From JBOGTC01 sp050692055 (GTDB lineage Bacteria; Chloroflexota; Limnocylindria; QHBO01): DNA of 12,953 nt. The notes beneath the pieces are model-generated. The model had not been told where the DNA came from. It ran no database searches and saw only the letters and a list, made by a program, of their open reading frames with translations. Below, piece after piece: positions 6,005 through 12,396 of this stretch (its first letter is position 1; the number at the start of each line of letters is the position of its first letter). Both the position numbers and the translations under genes were made by a program. Location of the stretch: the NCBI GenBank assembly GCA_050692055.1, contig JBOGTC010000033.1, positions 1 through 12,953 of the forward strand, in the 5' to 3' direction.

Positions 6005-6412
6005 TCAGGGTGTCCAGCCTCGGCCGAGCGGCTCGTCGGGAACGCCGCATTCGGGGCACATCGTGGCGAGGTGCCTGAACCACTGCTCCAGCTCGCGCGC
6101 CCGCGGCAGCTGATCCACCGATGCGCCGTCCGCCACCTGATGGACCTGGTGGTAGCGGTCGACCACAAGGAGCCGATGGGCCACCTCGCCATCCGGTTCG
6201 GCGATGCGCACGCGCCCGTCCCAGGCAGCGAAGGACTCGCGGAACGCCTTCAGCTCATCGAGGTATGGGCCGATCGGGCCGGCGCCGGGCAGCACCACTG
6301 CCGTGGCATCGATGCGACGCGCGCGCTCGCGGCGAATGAGCGAGCTAGGCAGCCGATCGCCGACGCGGGCCGCCCGCAGCTGACCACCAGCCGTGGCCAT
6401 CGGTCCGGCCAT
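6005..6412 (-). CDS. Redoxin-fold (AhpC/TSA-like) protein without the usual active-site Cys
   Basis: The 135-aa product resembles small peroxiredoxin/redoxin-domain proteins. It has a short N-terminal strand region (LRAARVGDRLPSSLI), a beta-strand and turn ATAVVLPGAGPIGPYLDEL where redoxins carry their Cys motif, and a late strand HRLLVVDRYHQVHQV. A helix leads to the C-terminal CPEC (119-122) within MCPECGVPDEP. The usual position holds GAGPIGPY with no Cys, so peroxidase activity of the standard type is unlikely. The C-terminal CxxC could bind metal or act in thiol exchange. The start overlaps the EamA stop by one base (TGATG), so the two are translationally coupled. An ATG at 6400 is an alternative start. 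The fold assignment is from pattern similarity only. Confidence 0.65.
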   Translation of the reverse strand: MAGPMATAGGQLRAARVGDRLPSSLIRRERARRIDATAVVLPGAGPIGPYLDELKAFRESFAAWDGRVRIAEPDGEVAHRLLVVDRYHQVHQVADGASVDQLPRARELEQWFRHLATMCPECGVPDEPLGRGWTP

Positions 6413-7368
6413 CAGGGCCGGCTCGGCTCCGGCTCGTGCTCGTGCGCGGACTTTGGCGCTGGAACCGGCCGATGGGCGCGGCCCTGGATCAGCCAGAGGC
6501 CGATGAGCACCACCACGCCGCCGGCTACGGTGAGCGCTCCGAGCCGCTCACTCAGCAGCCAGACGGACGAGAGAACACCCACGACCGGCACGAGCAACGC
6601 GAAGGCGCTGGCACGCGCCGCGCCGATGCGCGCCACCCCCAGGTTGAGCAGCACGAAGGCGGCGACCGTGCCGAAGATCGCGAGGTAGCCGATGCCGATC
6701 CATGCCGCGACCGGCGCGACCGCGAGCTGCCCGATTCCGCCCTCGGCCAGCGACGGCGGGATGAGCAGCAGCGTGCCGAGGGCGGTCCCGTACAGCGTGG
6801 CGCTCACCGCGTCGAATCGGCCGCTCGCGATGCGGGCCAGCACTGAGTAGATTCCCCAGCAGATGGCGCCGGCCAGGAACAGCAGGTCGCCAATGAGCCG
6901 CTGGCCATCAGCCGTCTCCGACGGACCGACCACGAGGAGCAGGCCCGCCACCGCCACTCCGAGGCCCAGCGCGCCACGCATCCCGAGGCGCTCGCGCAGC
7001 GCGATCCCGGCGAAGACCGCCGTGAAGACGGGCGCCAGGCCCGGCACGATGATCGCGCCATCCGATGCCGGCGCCAGGGTCAGGCCGGTGAGGAAGAGCC
7101 AGTTGTATCCGGCGATGGCGGTCAGACCCAGCCCGGCGACGAGCGGCAGATCCGCGCCGCGGATTGGCGCAAGGCGGCGGCCCGCAAGGCGCGCCCAACC
7201 GTAGAGCAGGATCGATGCGATGCCGAAGCGCACCGCGGCAATGGTGAAGGCCGGCGCCGCATCCACGGCCACCGCGCCCGCCACCCACGTGCCGCCGAAG
7301 CAGATTGCCATCCCGGTCAGCATCAGGTAGGCGCCGCGCTCGGCTGCCGACCCGCGCTCGACCGTCAT
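6412..7368 (-). CDS. EamA/DMT superfamily transporter (RhaT/YdcZ-like permease)
   Basis: This is an integral membrane permease of the drug/metabolite transporter superfamily, probably exporting amino acids or other small metabolites; the substrate is not readable. The product is about 318 aa with two EamA halves and about ten hydrophobic helices. The first half opens with AAERGAYLMLTGMAICFGGTW, the second with LIGDLLFLAGAICWGIYSVLA. The hallmark helices ending SDGAIIVPGLAPVFTAVFAG and ASAFALLVPVVGVLSSVWLL with the ER(L)G turns are present. The tail is His/Glu/Pro-rich and cytoplasmic. ATG 7368 is chosen because GGAGGAGG lies upstream; an in-frame ATG at 7398 would sit ahead of that site. It is co-transcribed with the redoxin-like gene. 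Confidence 0.9.
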   Translation of the reverse strand: MTVERGSAAERGAYLMLTGMAICFGGTWVAGAVAVDAAPAFTIAAVRFGIASILLYGWARLAGRRLAPIRGADLPLVAGLGLTAIAGYNWLFLTGLTLAPASDGAIIVPGLAPVFTAVFAGIALRERLGMRGALGLGVAVAGLLLVVGPSETADGQRLIGDLLFLAGAICWGIYSVLARIASGRFDAVSATLYGTALGTLLLIPPSLAEGGIGQLAVAPVAAWIGIGYLAIFGTVAAFVLLNLGVARIGAARASAFALLVPVVGVLSSVWLLSERLGALTVAGGVVVLIGLWLIQGRAHRPVPAPKSAHEHEPEPSRP

Positions 7369-7434
7369 CGCCTGCCTCCTCCGGTGCGTGTGGGGCACGT
7401 GCGCATCGGCTCATGACGGCGAGACGCGCCGGGC

Positions 7435-7447
7435 TCCATAAGGAAAC
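7435..7447 (-). promoter_or_regulatory. Candidate promoter of the EamA-redoxin operon
   Basis: On the minus strand GTTT-CCT-TATGGA has the same GTTTN3TA spacing as at 1537 and 4699. TATGGA lacks the final T of a standard -10 box. It predicts a leader of about 60 bases before ATG 7368. Confidence 0.3.
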
Positions 7448-7535
7448 GGTCGACCGGGCCGGATCGTGAGGCCGGCATCGTGGATCGGCCGTGGATAAGC
7501 CGCGGACGGAGGCCGAGACTCGGGGATAAACGGTA

Positions 7536-7565
7536 TTGCGCCCGGCTTTGGGCACGGCCTATGCT
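7536..7565 (+). promoter_or_regulatory. Candidate sigma-70-type promoter for the RNA candidate
   Basis: TTGCGC (7536-7541) and TATGCT (7560-7565) are 18 bases apart on the plus strand. Transcription would start about 6-7 bases after the -10 box, which is exactly where the closing stem of the 7571-7674 fold begins. Confidence 0.4.
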
Positions 7566-7570
7566 TTGGT

Positions 7571-7674
7571 CGTCCCGAAGGGGCAGCGATACCGGTTCAC
7601 GAGATTGCATCAAGCGTTCCGGTACCGTGTCGGTGGCTTCGGCCATCGAGACGGACGTCTGTTCCTTCGGGACG
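7571..7674 (+). ncRNA. Candidate structured RNA, three-way junction, unknown class
   Basis: The 104 bases fold into three stems. P1 is 16 continuous pairs, CGTCCCGAAGGGGCAG (7571-7586) with CTGTTCCTTCGGGACG (7659-7674), including two G.U. P2 pairs 7587-7595 with 7619-7627 (eight pairs, one A.C mismatch) around a 23-base loop. P3 pairs 7630-7637 with 7642-7649 (one G.U) and is capped by a C(TTCG)G tetraloop. All three G.U pairs would become A.C on the minus strand, which favours a plus-strand transcript. A promoter-like pair of boxes ends 5 bases upstream, and TTT follows P1. I see no match to SRP RNA, 6S, tmRNA, RNase P, 5S or a riboswitch consensus I know. A mobile inverted-repeat element is the main alternative. 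Confidence 0.45.
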
Positions 7675-7698
7675 TTTCGTCGTGCCGGAGGCGCCCAC

Positions 7699-7750
7699 GG
7701 CCCGGCCGGGCCGGTCGGCTGTCGCCAGATTCATGCCCCATCTGCATCAG
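7699..7750 (+). repeat. GTCGCCAGATTCAT repeat, copy 4 with GC palindrome
   Basis: GTCGCCAGATTCAT (7721-7734) is identical to copy 1, about 5.7 kb away, and is again followed by CATCTGCA and TCAG. The perfect palindrome GGCCCGGCCGGGCC (7699-7712) lies just upstream, matching the hairpin-plus-core layout of the other copies. It sits just beyond the 3' end of the kinase gene and could serve as its terminator. Confidence 0.65.
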
Positions 7751-7784
7751 GTGCCCGGCGGCGGCGTCCATGGAACGATTCGAG

Positions 7785-8300
7785 CTATGTGCGCTCCACG
7801 CGAGCGAACTCGACTTCCTCGACGGTCGAAAGGACGTGAACCATCACGAACCCCTCCTGCGCGAGCGCCGGGAGCGAGTCCTGCAGCCATCGGTGCTGAC
7901 GTCGGAGCGCGGCCGGCGGTCGCCGGCCATCGGCTCGGCGCGCGTTGCGCTCGAGGCACGTGGGCAACGGCAGATTCAGCACGATGGCAGCCGCCGGGCG
8001 CCGCCGCCGCCGCGCAATGGCCAGCAGGACACCGCGCGCCCAGTCCTCGACGTTCGTGGCGTCGATGACCGTCAGCCGGCCGCGACCCAGGCGCATCTCG
8101 AGGATGGCGTGCAGGAGCCCGAAGGCATCCTCGGTCGCCGACTGCTGCCGCGGATCATCGGTGATCATGGCGCGCAGCTGGTCCGAGCTGAGCACCTCGG
8201 TGGACCTGAAGTGACGACCTGCGAAGGCAGTCTTGCCGCTCCCCGAAACGCCGATGAGCAGGACCATGGCGTTGGCCGGAAGCGTGAGCGTGCGGATCAT
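7785..8300 (-). CDS. Stand-alone P-loop polynucleotide kinase domain (Pnkp kinase-like, AAA_33)
   Basis: The 171-aa product matches the N-terminal kinase module of bacterial Pnkp, which phosphorylates 5'-OH RNA or DNA ends for repair. It has Walker A GVSGSGKT (17-24), then RHFRSTEVLSSDQLR with Asp40 and Arg43 at the spacing of the Pnkp catalytic Asp and Arg. QQSATEDAFGLLHAI, LTVIDATNV and the lid-side RRQ (133-135) follow, then FVMVHVLSTVEEVEFARVERT. The protein stops where full-length Pnkp enters its phosphatase domain, so phosphatase and adenylyltransferase modules are absent. ATG 8300 gives the usual N-terminus; GTG 8321 would add 7 residues. No Hen1 methyltransferase gene is nearby. The substrate (RNA end, DNA end or small molecule) is unproven. 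Confidence 0.82.
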   Translation of the reverse strand: MIRTLTLPANAMVLLIGVSGSGKTAFAGRHFRSTEVLSSDQLRAMITDDPRQQSATEDAFGLLHAILEMRLGRGRLTVIDATNVEDWARGVLLAIARRRRRPAAAIVLNLPLPTCLERNARRADGRRPPAALRRQHRWLQDSLPALAQEGFVMVHVLSTVEEVEFARVERT

Positions 8301-8343
8301 GGCGGATCGATCATCGGCCACGGCGCATCGCCTCTACAACGAT

Positions 8344-8374
8344 GCCCGCCCGGCAGATCGGTTGCCGGACGGGC
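8344..8374 (-). terminator. Terminator hairpin after the small Cys protein gene
   Basis: GCCCG-C-CCGGCA (8344-8355) pairs with TGCCGG-A-CGGGC (8363-8374), 11 of 12 positions paired, with a 7-base loop. It lies 19 bases past the stop at 8394 and upstream of the kinase gene. Confidence 0.55.
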
Positions 8375-8393
8375 AATGAAAGCGACGGAAAGA

Positions 8394-8588
8394 TCAGACC
8401 GCTGAGGCGGCGCACTCCTGGCACATCTCGGATTCGGGAATCGGCGGCGTGGGCGAGCCGATGGCGCGTGGCAGGGCTCGACCGCACACGGTGGCTCCCG
8501 GTTCGCCGGCCAGGTGAACCTTCGAGAAATGGCGATCCGGCAGGCGCCAGGTCACGTAGCGCTGCTGCTGGGCGGGAGTGGTCGACAC
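8394..8588 (-). CDS. Small Cys-containing hypothetical protein (64 aa)
   Basis: The family is not firmly recognised. From the GTG start the product is 64 aa, with RYVTWRLPDRHFSKVHLAG, a CGRALP motif and a C-terminal MCQEC. His plus Cys residues arranged as HLAG...CGR...CxxC resemble small zinc-binding proteins of Actinomycetota and Chloroflexota, but this is an impression from the spacing. GGAG lies 9 bases before the GTG at 8588. An ATG at 8669 would give 91 aa but would place the start only 15 bases from the divergent phosphofructokinase ATG. A hairpin follows the stop. The terminator, the Cys spacing and the non-overlap with neighbours support a real gene. Confidence 0.55.
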   Translation of the reverse strand: MSTTPAQQQRYVTWRLPDRHFSKVHLAGEPGATVCGRALPRAIGSPTPPIPESEMCQECAASAV

Positions 8589-8684
8589 AGGGCGGGACTC
8601 CAGTTTGCGGACGACAATGATGCCAAAAAACGGCCCTGAGCACAAACGGCGGCCCGGATCTGGCAGCATGATCGGCACGTCCTC

Positions 8685-9854
8685 ATGAAGCGCATCGGCA
8701 TCCTCACCGGCGGCGGCGACGTCCCCGGCCTCAACTCGGTGATCAAGAGCGTGGTCTACCGCTCCAGCGAGCTCGGCTGGGAGGTGCTGGGCATCCGTCG
8801 GGGCTGGAAAGGCCTCACCCACCTGGGCCCGGCCGAGGGCGACGCCGATGCCGATGGCGCCTACCTCCGGCCGCTCGACAGGCGCACGACCCGCGTCATC
8901 GACCGCACTGGCGGCACGATCCTCCACACCTCCCGCACCAACCCGGCTCGCATGCGAACCCAGGCTCTGCCGGAGCATCTCTCCGAGGGCCGGCTCGCGT
9001 CGCTCCGCGTCTCCGACAAGCACTTCGACCTCACGCCGATCGTGCTCGAGAACGTTCGACGGCTGGAGCTGGATGCGCTGGTCACCATCGGTGGCGACGA
9101 CACGCTCAGCTATGCCGCACGGCTGGGAGCAGAGGGCTTTCCGGTCGTGGGTATCCCAAAGACCATGGACAACGACGTGGCGGGCACCGAGTACTGCATC
9201 GGCTTCTCGACTGCCGTCACGCGCTCAAAGGAGCTGATCAACCGGCAACGGACGACGCTCGGCAGCCATGAGCGCATCGGCGTCTTCCGCATCTTCGGAC
9301 GCAATGCGGGCTTTACGGCGTGGTACGCCGCCTACGTGACGAGCGCGCGGTGCGTCATTCCGGAGGCTCCCTTCGAGCTCGAGGCGCTGGCCGACGTCCT
9401 GGTCGACGATCGCGAGCTGAACCCGTCCGGCTATGCCTTCGTCATCGCCAGCGAGGGGGCCATCTGGCGTGGTGGCGTCCTCGGCGAGGTGGGGGAGGCG
9501 GACGCCTACGGCCATCGGCACAAGGCGGACGTCGGCTATGCGCTGGCCGAGGAGTTGAAGCGCCGCACCGGCATCGAGACGGTGCACTCGGACCTCACCT
9601 ACGACCTGCGCTCGGGCGATCCCGACGCGCTGGATCAGATGGTTGCCATCACCTATGCCAACGTGGCGGTCGACCTGCTCGAGGCGGGCAACTTCGGACG
9701 CATGGTGGCGATTCGCGACGGCAAGTACGCCCATGCCCCGCTGCCCGAGCGATCGCTCGGTGCGCGGACCATCGACGTGGAGGCGATGTACAACGCCGCT
9801 CGCTTCCGCCCGCGCTACGAGCGGAAGCTCGGCACCCCGCTCCTCCTCGACTGA
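8685..9854 (+). CDS. pfp: 6-phosphofructokinase, predicted pyrophosphate-dependent type
   Basis: The enzyme interconverts fructose 6-phosphate and fructose 1,6-bisphosphate in glycolysis. The product is 389 aa, longer than E. coli PfkA (320), with a full PFK fold: RIGILTGGGDVPGLNSVI, TSRTNPAR, IGGDDT (135-140), PKTMDND (158-164) with the catalytic Asp162, and the IFGRNAGF block (203-210). Two positions decide the phosphoryl donor. Asp139 replaces the Gly104 of ATP enzymes and Lys159 replaces Gly124; both are the residues known in PPi-dependent enzymes, which work reversibly. The donor prediction is therefore strong but untested. No clear ribosome site precedes ATG 8685. The patatin-like gene starts 17 bases after the stop, so they may be co-transcribed. 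Confidence 0.92.
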   Translation: MKRIGILTGGGDVPGLNSVIKSVVYRSSELGWEVLGIRRGWKGLTHLGPAEGDADADGAYLRPLDRRTTRVIDRTGGTILHTSRTNPARMRTQALPEHLSEGRLASLRVSDKHFDLTPIVLENVRRLELDALVTIGGDDTLSYAARLGAEGFPVVGIPKTMDNDVAGTEYCIGFSTAVTRSKELINRQRTTLGSHERIGVFRIFGRNAGFTAWYAAYVTSARCVIPEAPFELEALADVLVDDRELNPSGYAFVIASEGAIWRGGVLGEVGEADAYGHRHKADVGYALAEELKRRTGIETVHSDLTYDLRSGDPDALDQMVAITYANVAVDLLEAGNFGRMVAIRDGKYAHAPLPERSLGARTIDVEAMYNAARFRPRYERKLGTPLLLD

Positions 9855-9870
9855 CCATCATGCACGACGG

Positions 9871-10845
9871 GTGAAGCGGCTCCTCTCGATCGACGGCGGC
9901 GGCGTGCGCGGCATCATTTCCGGCGGTCCTGCTCGCCGAGCTCGAGCGCGCGACGCGACGCCCGGCGCGCGAGACCTTCAACTTCGTTGCCGGCACCTCG
10001 TCCGGCGCGATCACGGCGGCCGCGCTGGCGGTCGGCATCCCGGCCGAGCGGGTGGTGTCGCTCTATGCGGACCGATCGACGGAGATCCTGCGCCGCATCC
10101 CGGTGCTGAGCACCGCCGCGCGCATCGCCACCGGGTCGATGTACGACATCCGTGCCCTGCATCGGCTCATCTCGCAGGAGCTTGGCCCGACCGCCGCCGG
10201 CTGGCGGCTGAACGACTCGCCGATCGACCTGCTCATCAGCGCCAAGCGGCTGAGCGACGGCATGCCCTGGTACTTCGTCCGCGACAACCAGCGCAACTCT
10301 TGCCGCGCGGGTGGCTTCGGCCTGGCGGACGTCGTGGTGGCATCCGCCGCGGCACCGACCTACTTCCAGCCGTGGCACATCGCCGGCATCGGCGACCTGA
10401 TCGATGGCGGCGCGGGCGTCACCGGCAACCCCGTCTATCAGGCCTGCGTCGAGGCCTTCCACTACACCGATGCCTACGCGCCCGCGGCGACCACCGTCGT
10501 CTCGCTCGGCACCGGCCAGTTCCTTCAGCGCGAGCGGCCAGCCTGGATCTGGCCCTGGCTCTCCTGGCTGCTCAGCGAGCTGCTGCGGTCGCCGGCGGAG
10601 CAGCAGACCGAGCTGGTCCATCGCCACTATCCGGAGACGCCGTTCTACCGCTTGATGTGCTGCTGGAGCGCGAGGTGCCGCTCGATGCGGTGGACCGCGT
10701 CGACGAGCTGTACGAGCGCGGCCGGCGACTGGCCGAGTCGGTCGACTGGGCGGGCATCCTGGCCGGAACCGATCGCCGACACCGCGTGACCGATGCGACC
10801 ACGCTGCCGCGCCAGTACTGCGAGGTCACGCCGCTCGGGGGCTGA
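9871..10845 (+). pseudogene. Patatin-like phospholipase with two compensating frameshifts
   Basis: Patatin-like enzymes are Ser-Asp acyl hydrolases acting on phospholipids or other lipids. The N-terminus from GTG 9871 reads KRLLSIDGGGVRGIIS, the oxyanion-hole motif. At about 9925 one extra base is needed to continue as VLLAELERATRRPA into GTSSG (nucleophile Ser, 9992-10006) and the DGG motif with the catalytic Asp (10403-10405). At about 10651 one missing base returns to the first frame, giving LDVLLEREVPLDAVDRVDEL and the end at 10845. The outer frame is open throughout, so a 324-aa ORF exists, but its middle ~240 residues are nonsense and lack the catalytic pair. Both sites (GGCGGTCC and CCGCTT) would be repaired by one-base changes, so assembly error is a serious alternative to a true pseudogene. 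Confidence 0.85.
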
Positions 10846-10856
10846 GGCGCGCGCGC

Positions 10857-10862
10857 TACGCT
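10857..10862 (+). promoter_or_regulatory. Candidate -10 box of the FAD oxidoreductase gene
   Basis: TACGCT fits TANNNT and ends 6 bases before the ATG at 10869. A leaderless transcript is implied, and no Shine-Dalgarno sequence is visible. It lies 11 bases after the patatin stop, so this gene could also be read from the upstream operon. Confidence 0.4.
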
Positions 10863-10868
10863 GGCGCC

Positions 10869-12131
10869 ATGTGGCGATCCGGCGTGCGATTCGTCTCCGA
10901 GCTGACGCCCACCGCGGATCTGGTCGTCGTGGGCGGCGGGATCATCGGCTGTGCCACCGCATTCTTTGCCGCCCGCGCCGGCCTGCGCGTTGTGGTGCTC
11001 GAACGGCGCCCTGCGCTTGCCACGCTGACCACCCCGGCCTCGGCCGGCGCCTTCCGCCTGCAGTTCGACAACCCCGAGGAGATCGCGCTGGTGCGCGAGG
11101 GCGTGGAGCTCTTTGACGCCTTCGAGGAGCGCACCGGGCTCGACGGCTGGGACCTCGGCCTGCGTCACGGCGGCTACCTGTTCTGCTCCATGACCGATGC
11201 CACCCTCGAGCGCTCTCGCCGCCTTGTGGAGCGACAGCGCGGCTGGGGCCTCACCGACGTCGAGCTCCTCGATGGTGACGAGGCGCGTCGACGCTGGCCC
11301 TACCTGTCTCCCGAGGTGCGGGGTGCGCGCTACCGCGCCGCCGACGGCTGGCTCGACGCCAAGCGCCTTGCCATCGGCTACGCGGCGGCCGCCTCGAACG
11401 CCGGCGCCATCCCCGGCGCAGCGAGCGGCGGTTCGGCCGTGTTCTGCACCCGGACCGATGTGACCGGCTTCCTGCTGACCGATGATGGCTCCCGCCTGCG
11501 CGGGGTCCGCACCAGCGGTGGCGATCTGCAGGCCGATGTGGTCGTGATCGCGGCGGGCCCCTTCACGGCGCAGGTCGCGAAGCTGGCGGGTCTCGAGCTC
11601 GACATTCGCCCCACGCGGCGCCAGAAGCTCGTGATCCCCGAGCTGCCCGACGTGCCGGCCGATGCGCCGATGACGATCGAGGAGGAAACCGCCGCGCATT
11701 GGCGGCCGGCCATGCGTGGCTGCCTGGCGCTGTTCACGGATCCCGACATCGACGCGACCGAGCCCGCTGACCCGGTGCCCATCTCGGCCGACTGGGCGTT
11801 CGGCCTCCTGGATCCGTCGTCAGACCATGCGCTGGCGCGGGTTGTACCGTTCTGGCGGGAGGCCTGGCGTGACGGCGCGCCATCGGTGCACTGGTACCTG
11901 CAGGCGGGGCAATACGAGTACACGCCCGATCGGCGCCCGTACCTCGGGCCGGCGATGAACGCCGGACCCGACGGCCTGCACCTGAACGGTGGCTATTCGG
12001 GCCACGGCATCATGGCCGGGGCGGCCGGGAGCCGGCTCGTCGTCGACCTCCTGAGGGGGGCTGCGGATCGCCACGCCAACGCCTTCCGCGTCGATCGTCC
12101 CATCGCCTCCCGGGAGCACGACATCCTGTGA
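10869..12131 (+). CDS. FAD-dependent oxidoreductase, DAO/sarcosine oxidase beta-like family
   Basis: This is a flavoenzyme of the D-amino-acid oxidase fold that oxidises amines, usually N-methyl or secondary amino acids; the substrate is not determined here. The product is 420 aa. The FAD-binding Rossmann motif is VVVGGGIIGCATAFFAARAG (19-38), followed by VVVLE. The block ASAGAFRLQFDNPEEIAL is the family counterpart of the SAGGIRQQF region near the flavin. ADVVVIAAGPFTAQVAKLAG is the ATG-type segment, and GLHLNGGYSGHGIMAGAAG is the C-terminal FAD-contact block. There is no signal peptide. Similarity to SoxB-like and FOXRED1-like proteins is by motif order only. The gene follows the patatin-like gene by 23 bases and converges with the disordered-protein gene 7 bases beyond its stop. 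Confidence 0.9.
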   Translation: MWRSGVRFVSELTPTADLVVVGGGIIGCATAFFAARAGLRVVVLERRPALATLTTPASAGAFRLQFDNPEEIALVREGVELFDAFEERTGLDGWDLGLRHGGYLFCSMTDATLERSRRLVERQRGWGLTDVELLDGDEARRRWPYLSPEVRGARYRAADGWLDAKRLAIGYAAAASNAGAIPGAASGGSAVFCTRTDVTGFLLTDDGSRLRGVRTSGGDLQADVVVIAAGPFTAQVAKLAGLELDIRPTRRQKLVIPELPDVPADAPMTIEEETAAHWRPAMRGCLALFTDPDIDATEPADPVPISADWAFGLLDPSSDHALARVVPFWREAWRDGAPSVHWYLQAGQYEYTPDRRPYLGPAMNAGPDGLHLNGGYSGHGIMAGAAGSRLVVDLLRGAADRHANAFRVDRPIASREHDIL

Positions 12132-12138
12132 GAGCCGA

Positions 12139-12396
12139 TCAGCCCGGGAAAGGTCGCCCCTCGGTCGTCGGCTCCTCGCCGATTGGCTGCTGCTGCTCGG
12201 ATTGAGATTCGCGCTGCCCGTAGGCGGCATCCGGACTTTCGCCGAACTCGTCGCTCGCCTCGTCCGGACCCTGGTCCATCGGGCCCTCCGGTCGCGGGTC
12301 GCGGGTGGCCGGGTCCTGGTCGCCGGCCTCGGTCGGCTCCTGGTCGCGACCCATGGTTTCGCCCTGGGTCACGTTGGCATTGCGATTCTGCGTCAT
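12139..12396 (-). CDS. Small intrinsically disordered acidic protein (85 aa)
   Basis: The family is not recognised. The sequence is dominated by Asp, Glu, Gln, Pro, Gly, Ser and Thr. I count no Leu, Lys, His, Cys or Trp and only five or six large hydrophobic residues, so no globular fold is expected. Segments such as DQDPATRDPRPEGPMDQG and RESQSEQQQPIGEEPTTEG are typical. It could act as a hydrophilin-like stress protein or a flexible partner, but this is speculation. Its ATG overlaps the stop of the upstream small gene by ATGA, so the two are translationally coupled. An internal ATG (MGRDQEP) is an alternative start. Low-complexity composition lowers certainty that it is coding, but the ATGA coupling supports it. 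Confidence 0.55.
   Translation of the reverse strand: MTQNRNANVTQGETMGRDQEPTEAGDQDPATRDPRPEGPMDQGPDEASDEFGESPDAAYGQRESQSEQQQPIGEEPTTEGRPFPG

Larger units (their letters stand above)
7369..7784 (+). other. Gene-free interval with RNA candidate and repeat
   Basis: This ~415-base interval has no supported protein gene. It contains the EamA leader and promoter candidate (near 7435-7449), a plus-strand promoter candidate (7536-7565) directly followed by the three-way-junction fold (7571-7674), and a GC palindrome with a copy of the GTCGCCAGATTCAT repeat (7699-7750). Confidence 0.6.

Noticed and set aside
4354..6078. 574-aa plus-strand open frame
   Set aside because: It is the antisense shadow of the P1 peptidase and LPDTA genes, both of which have clear families or signals on the minus strand. 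Its Arg/Gly/Asp-rich translation has no domain.
7588..7627. tRNA or tRNA-like arm (GGTTCA... loop)
   Set aside because: No acceptor stem, anticodon arm or GTTCRANYC T-loop could be assembled.
7536..8405. 289-aa plus-strand open frame
   Set aside because: It lies antisense to the Pnkp-like kinase, whose Walker A and catalytic motifs are intact. It also crosses the RNA candidate and a repeat.
10572..11699. 375-aa minus-strand open frame
   Set aside because: It is the shadow of the patatin C-terminus and the FAD oxidoreductase; the Rossmann motif on the plus strand is decisive.
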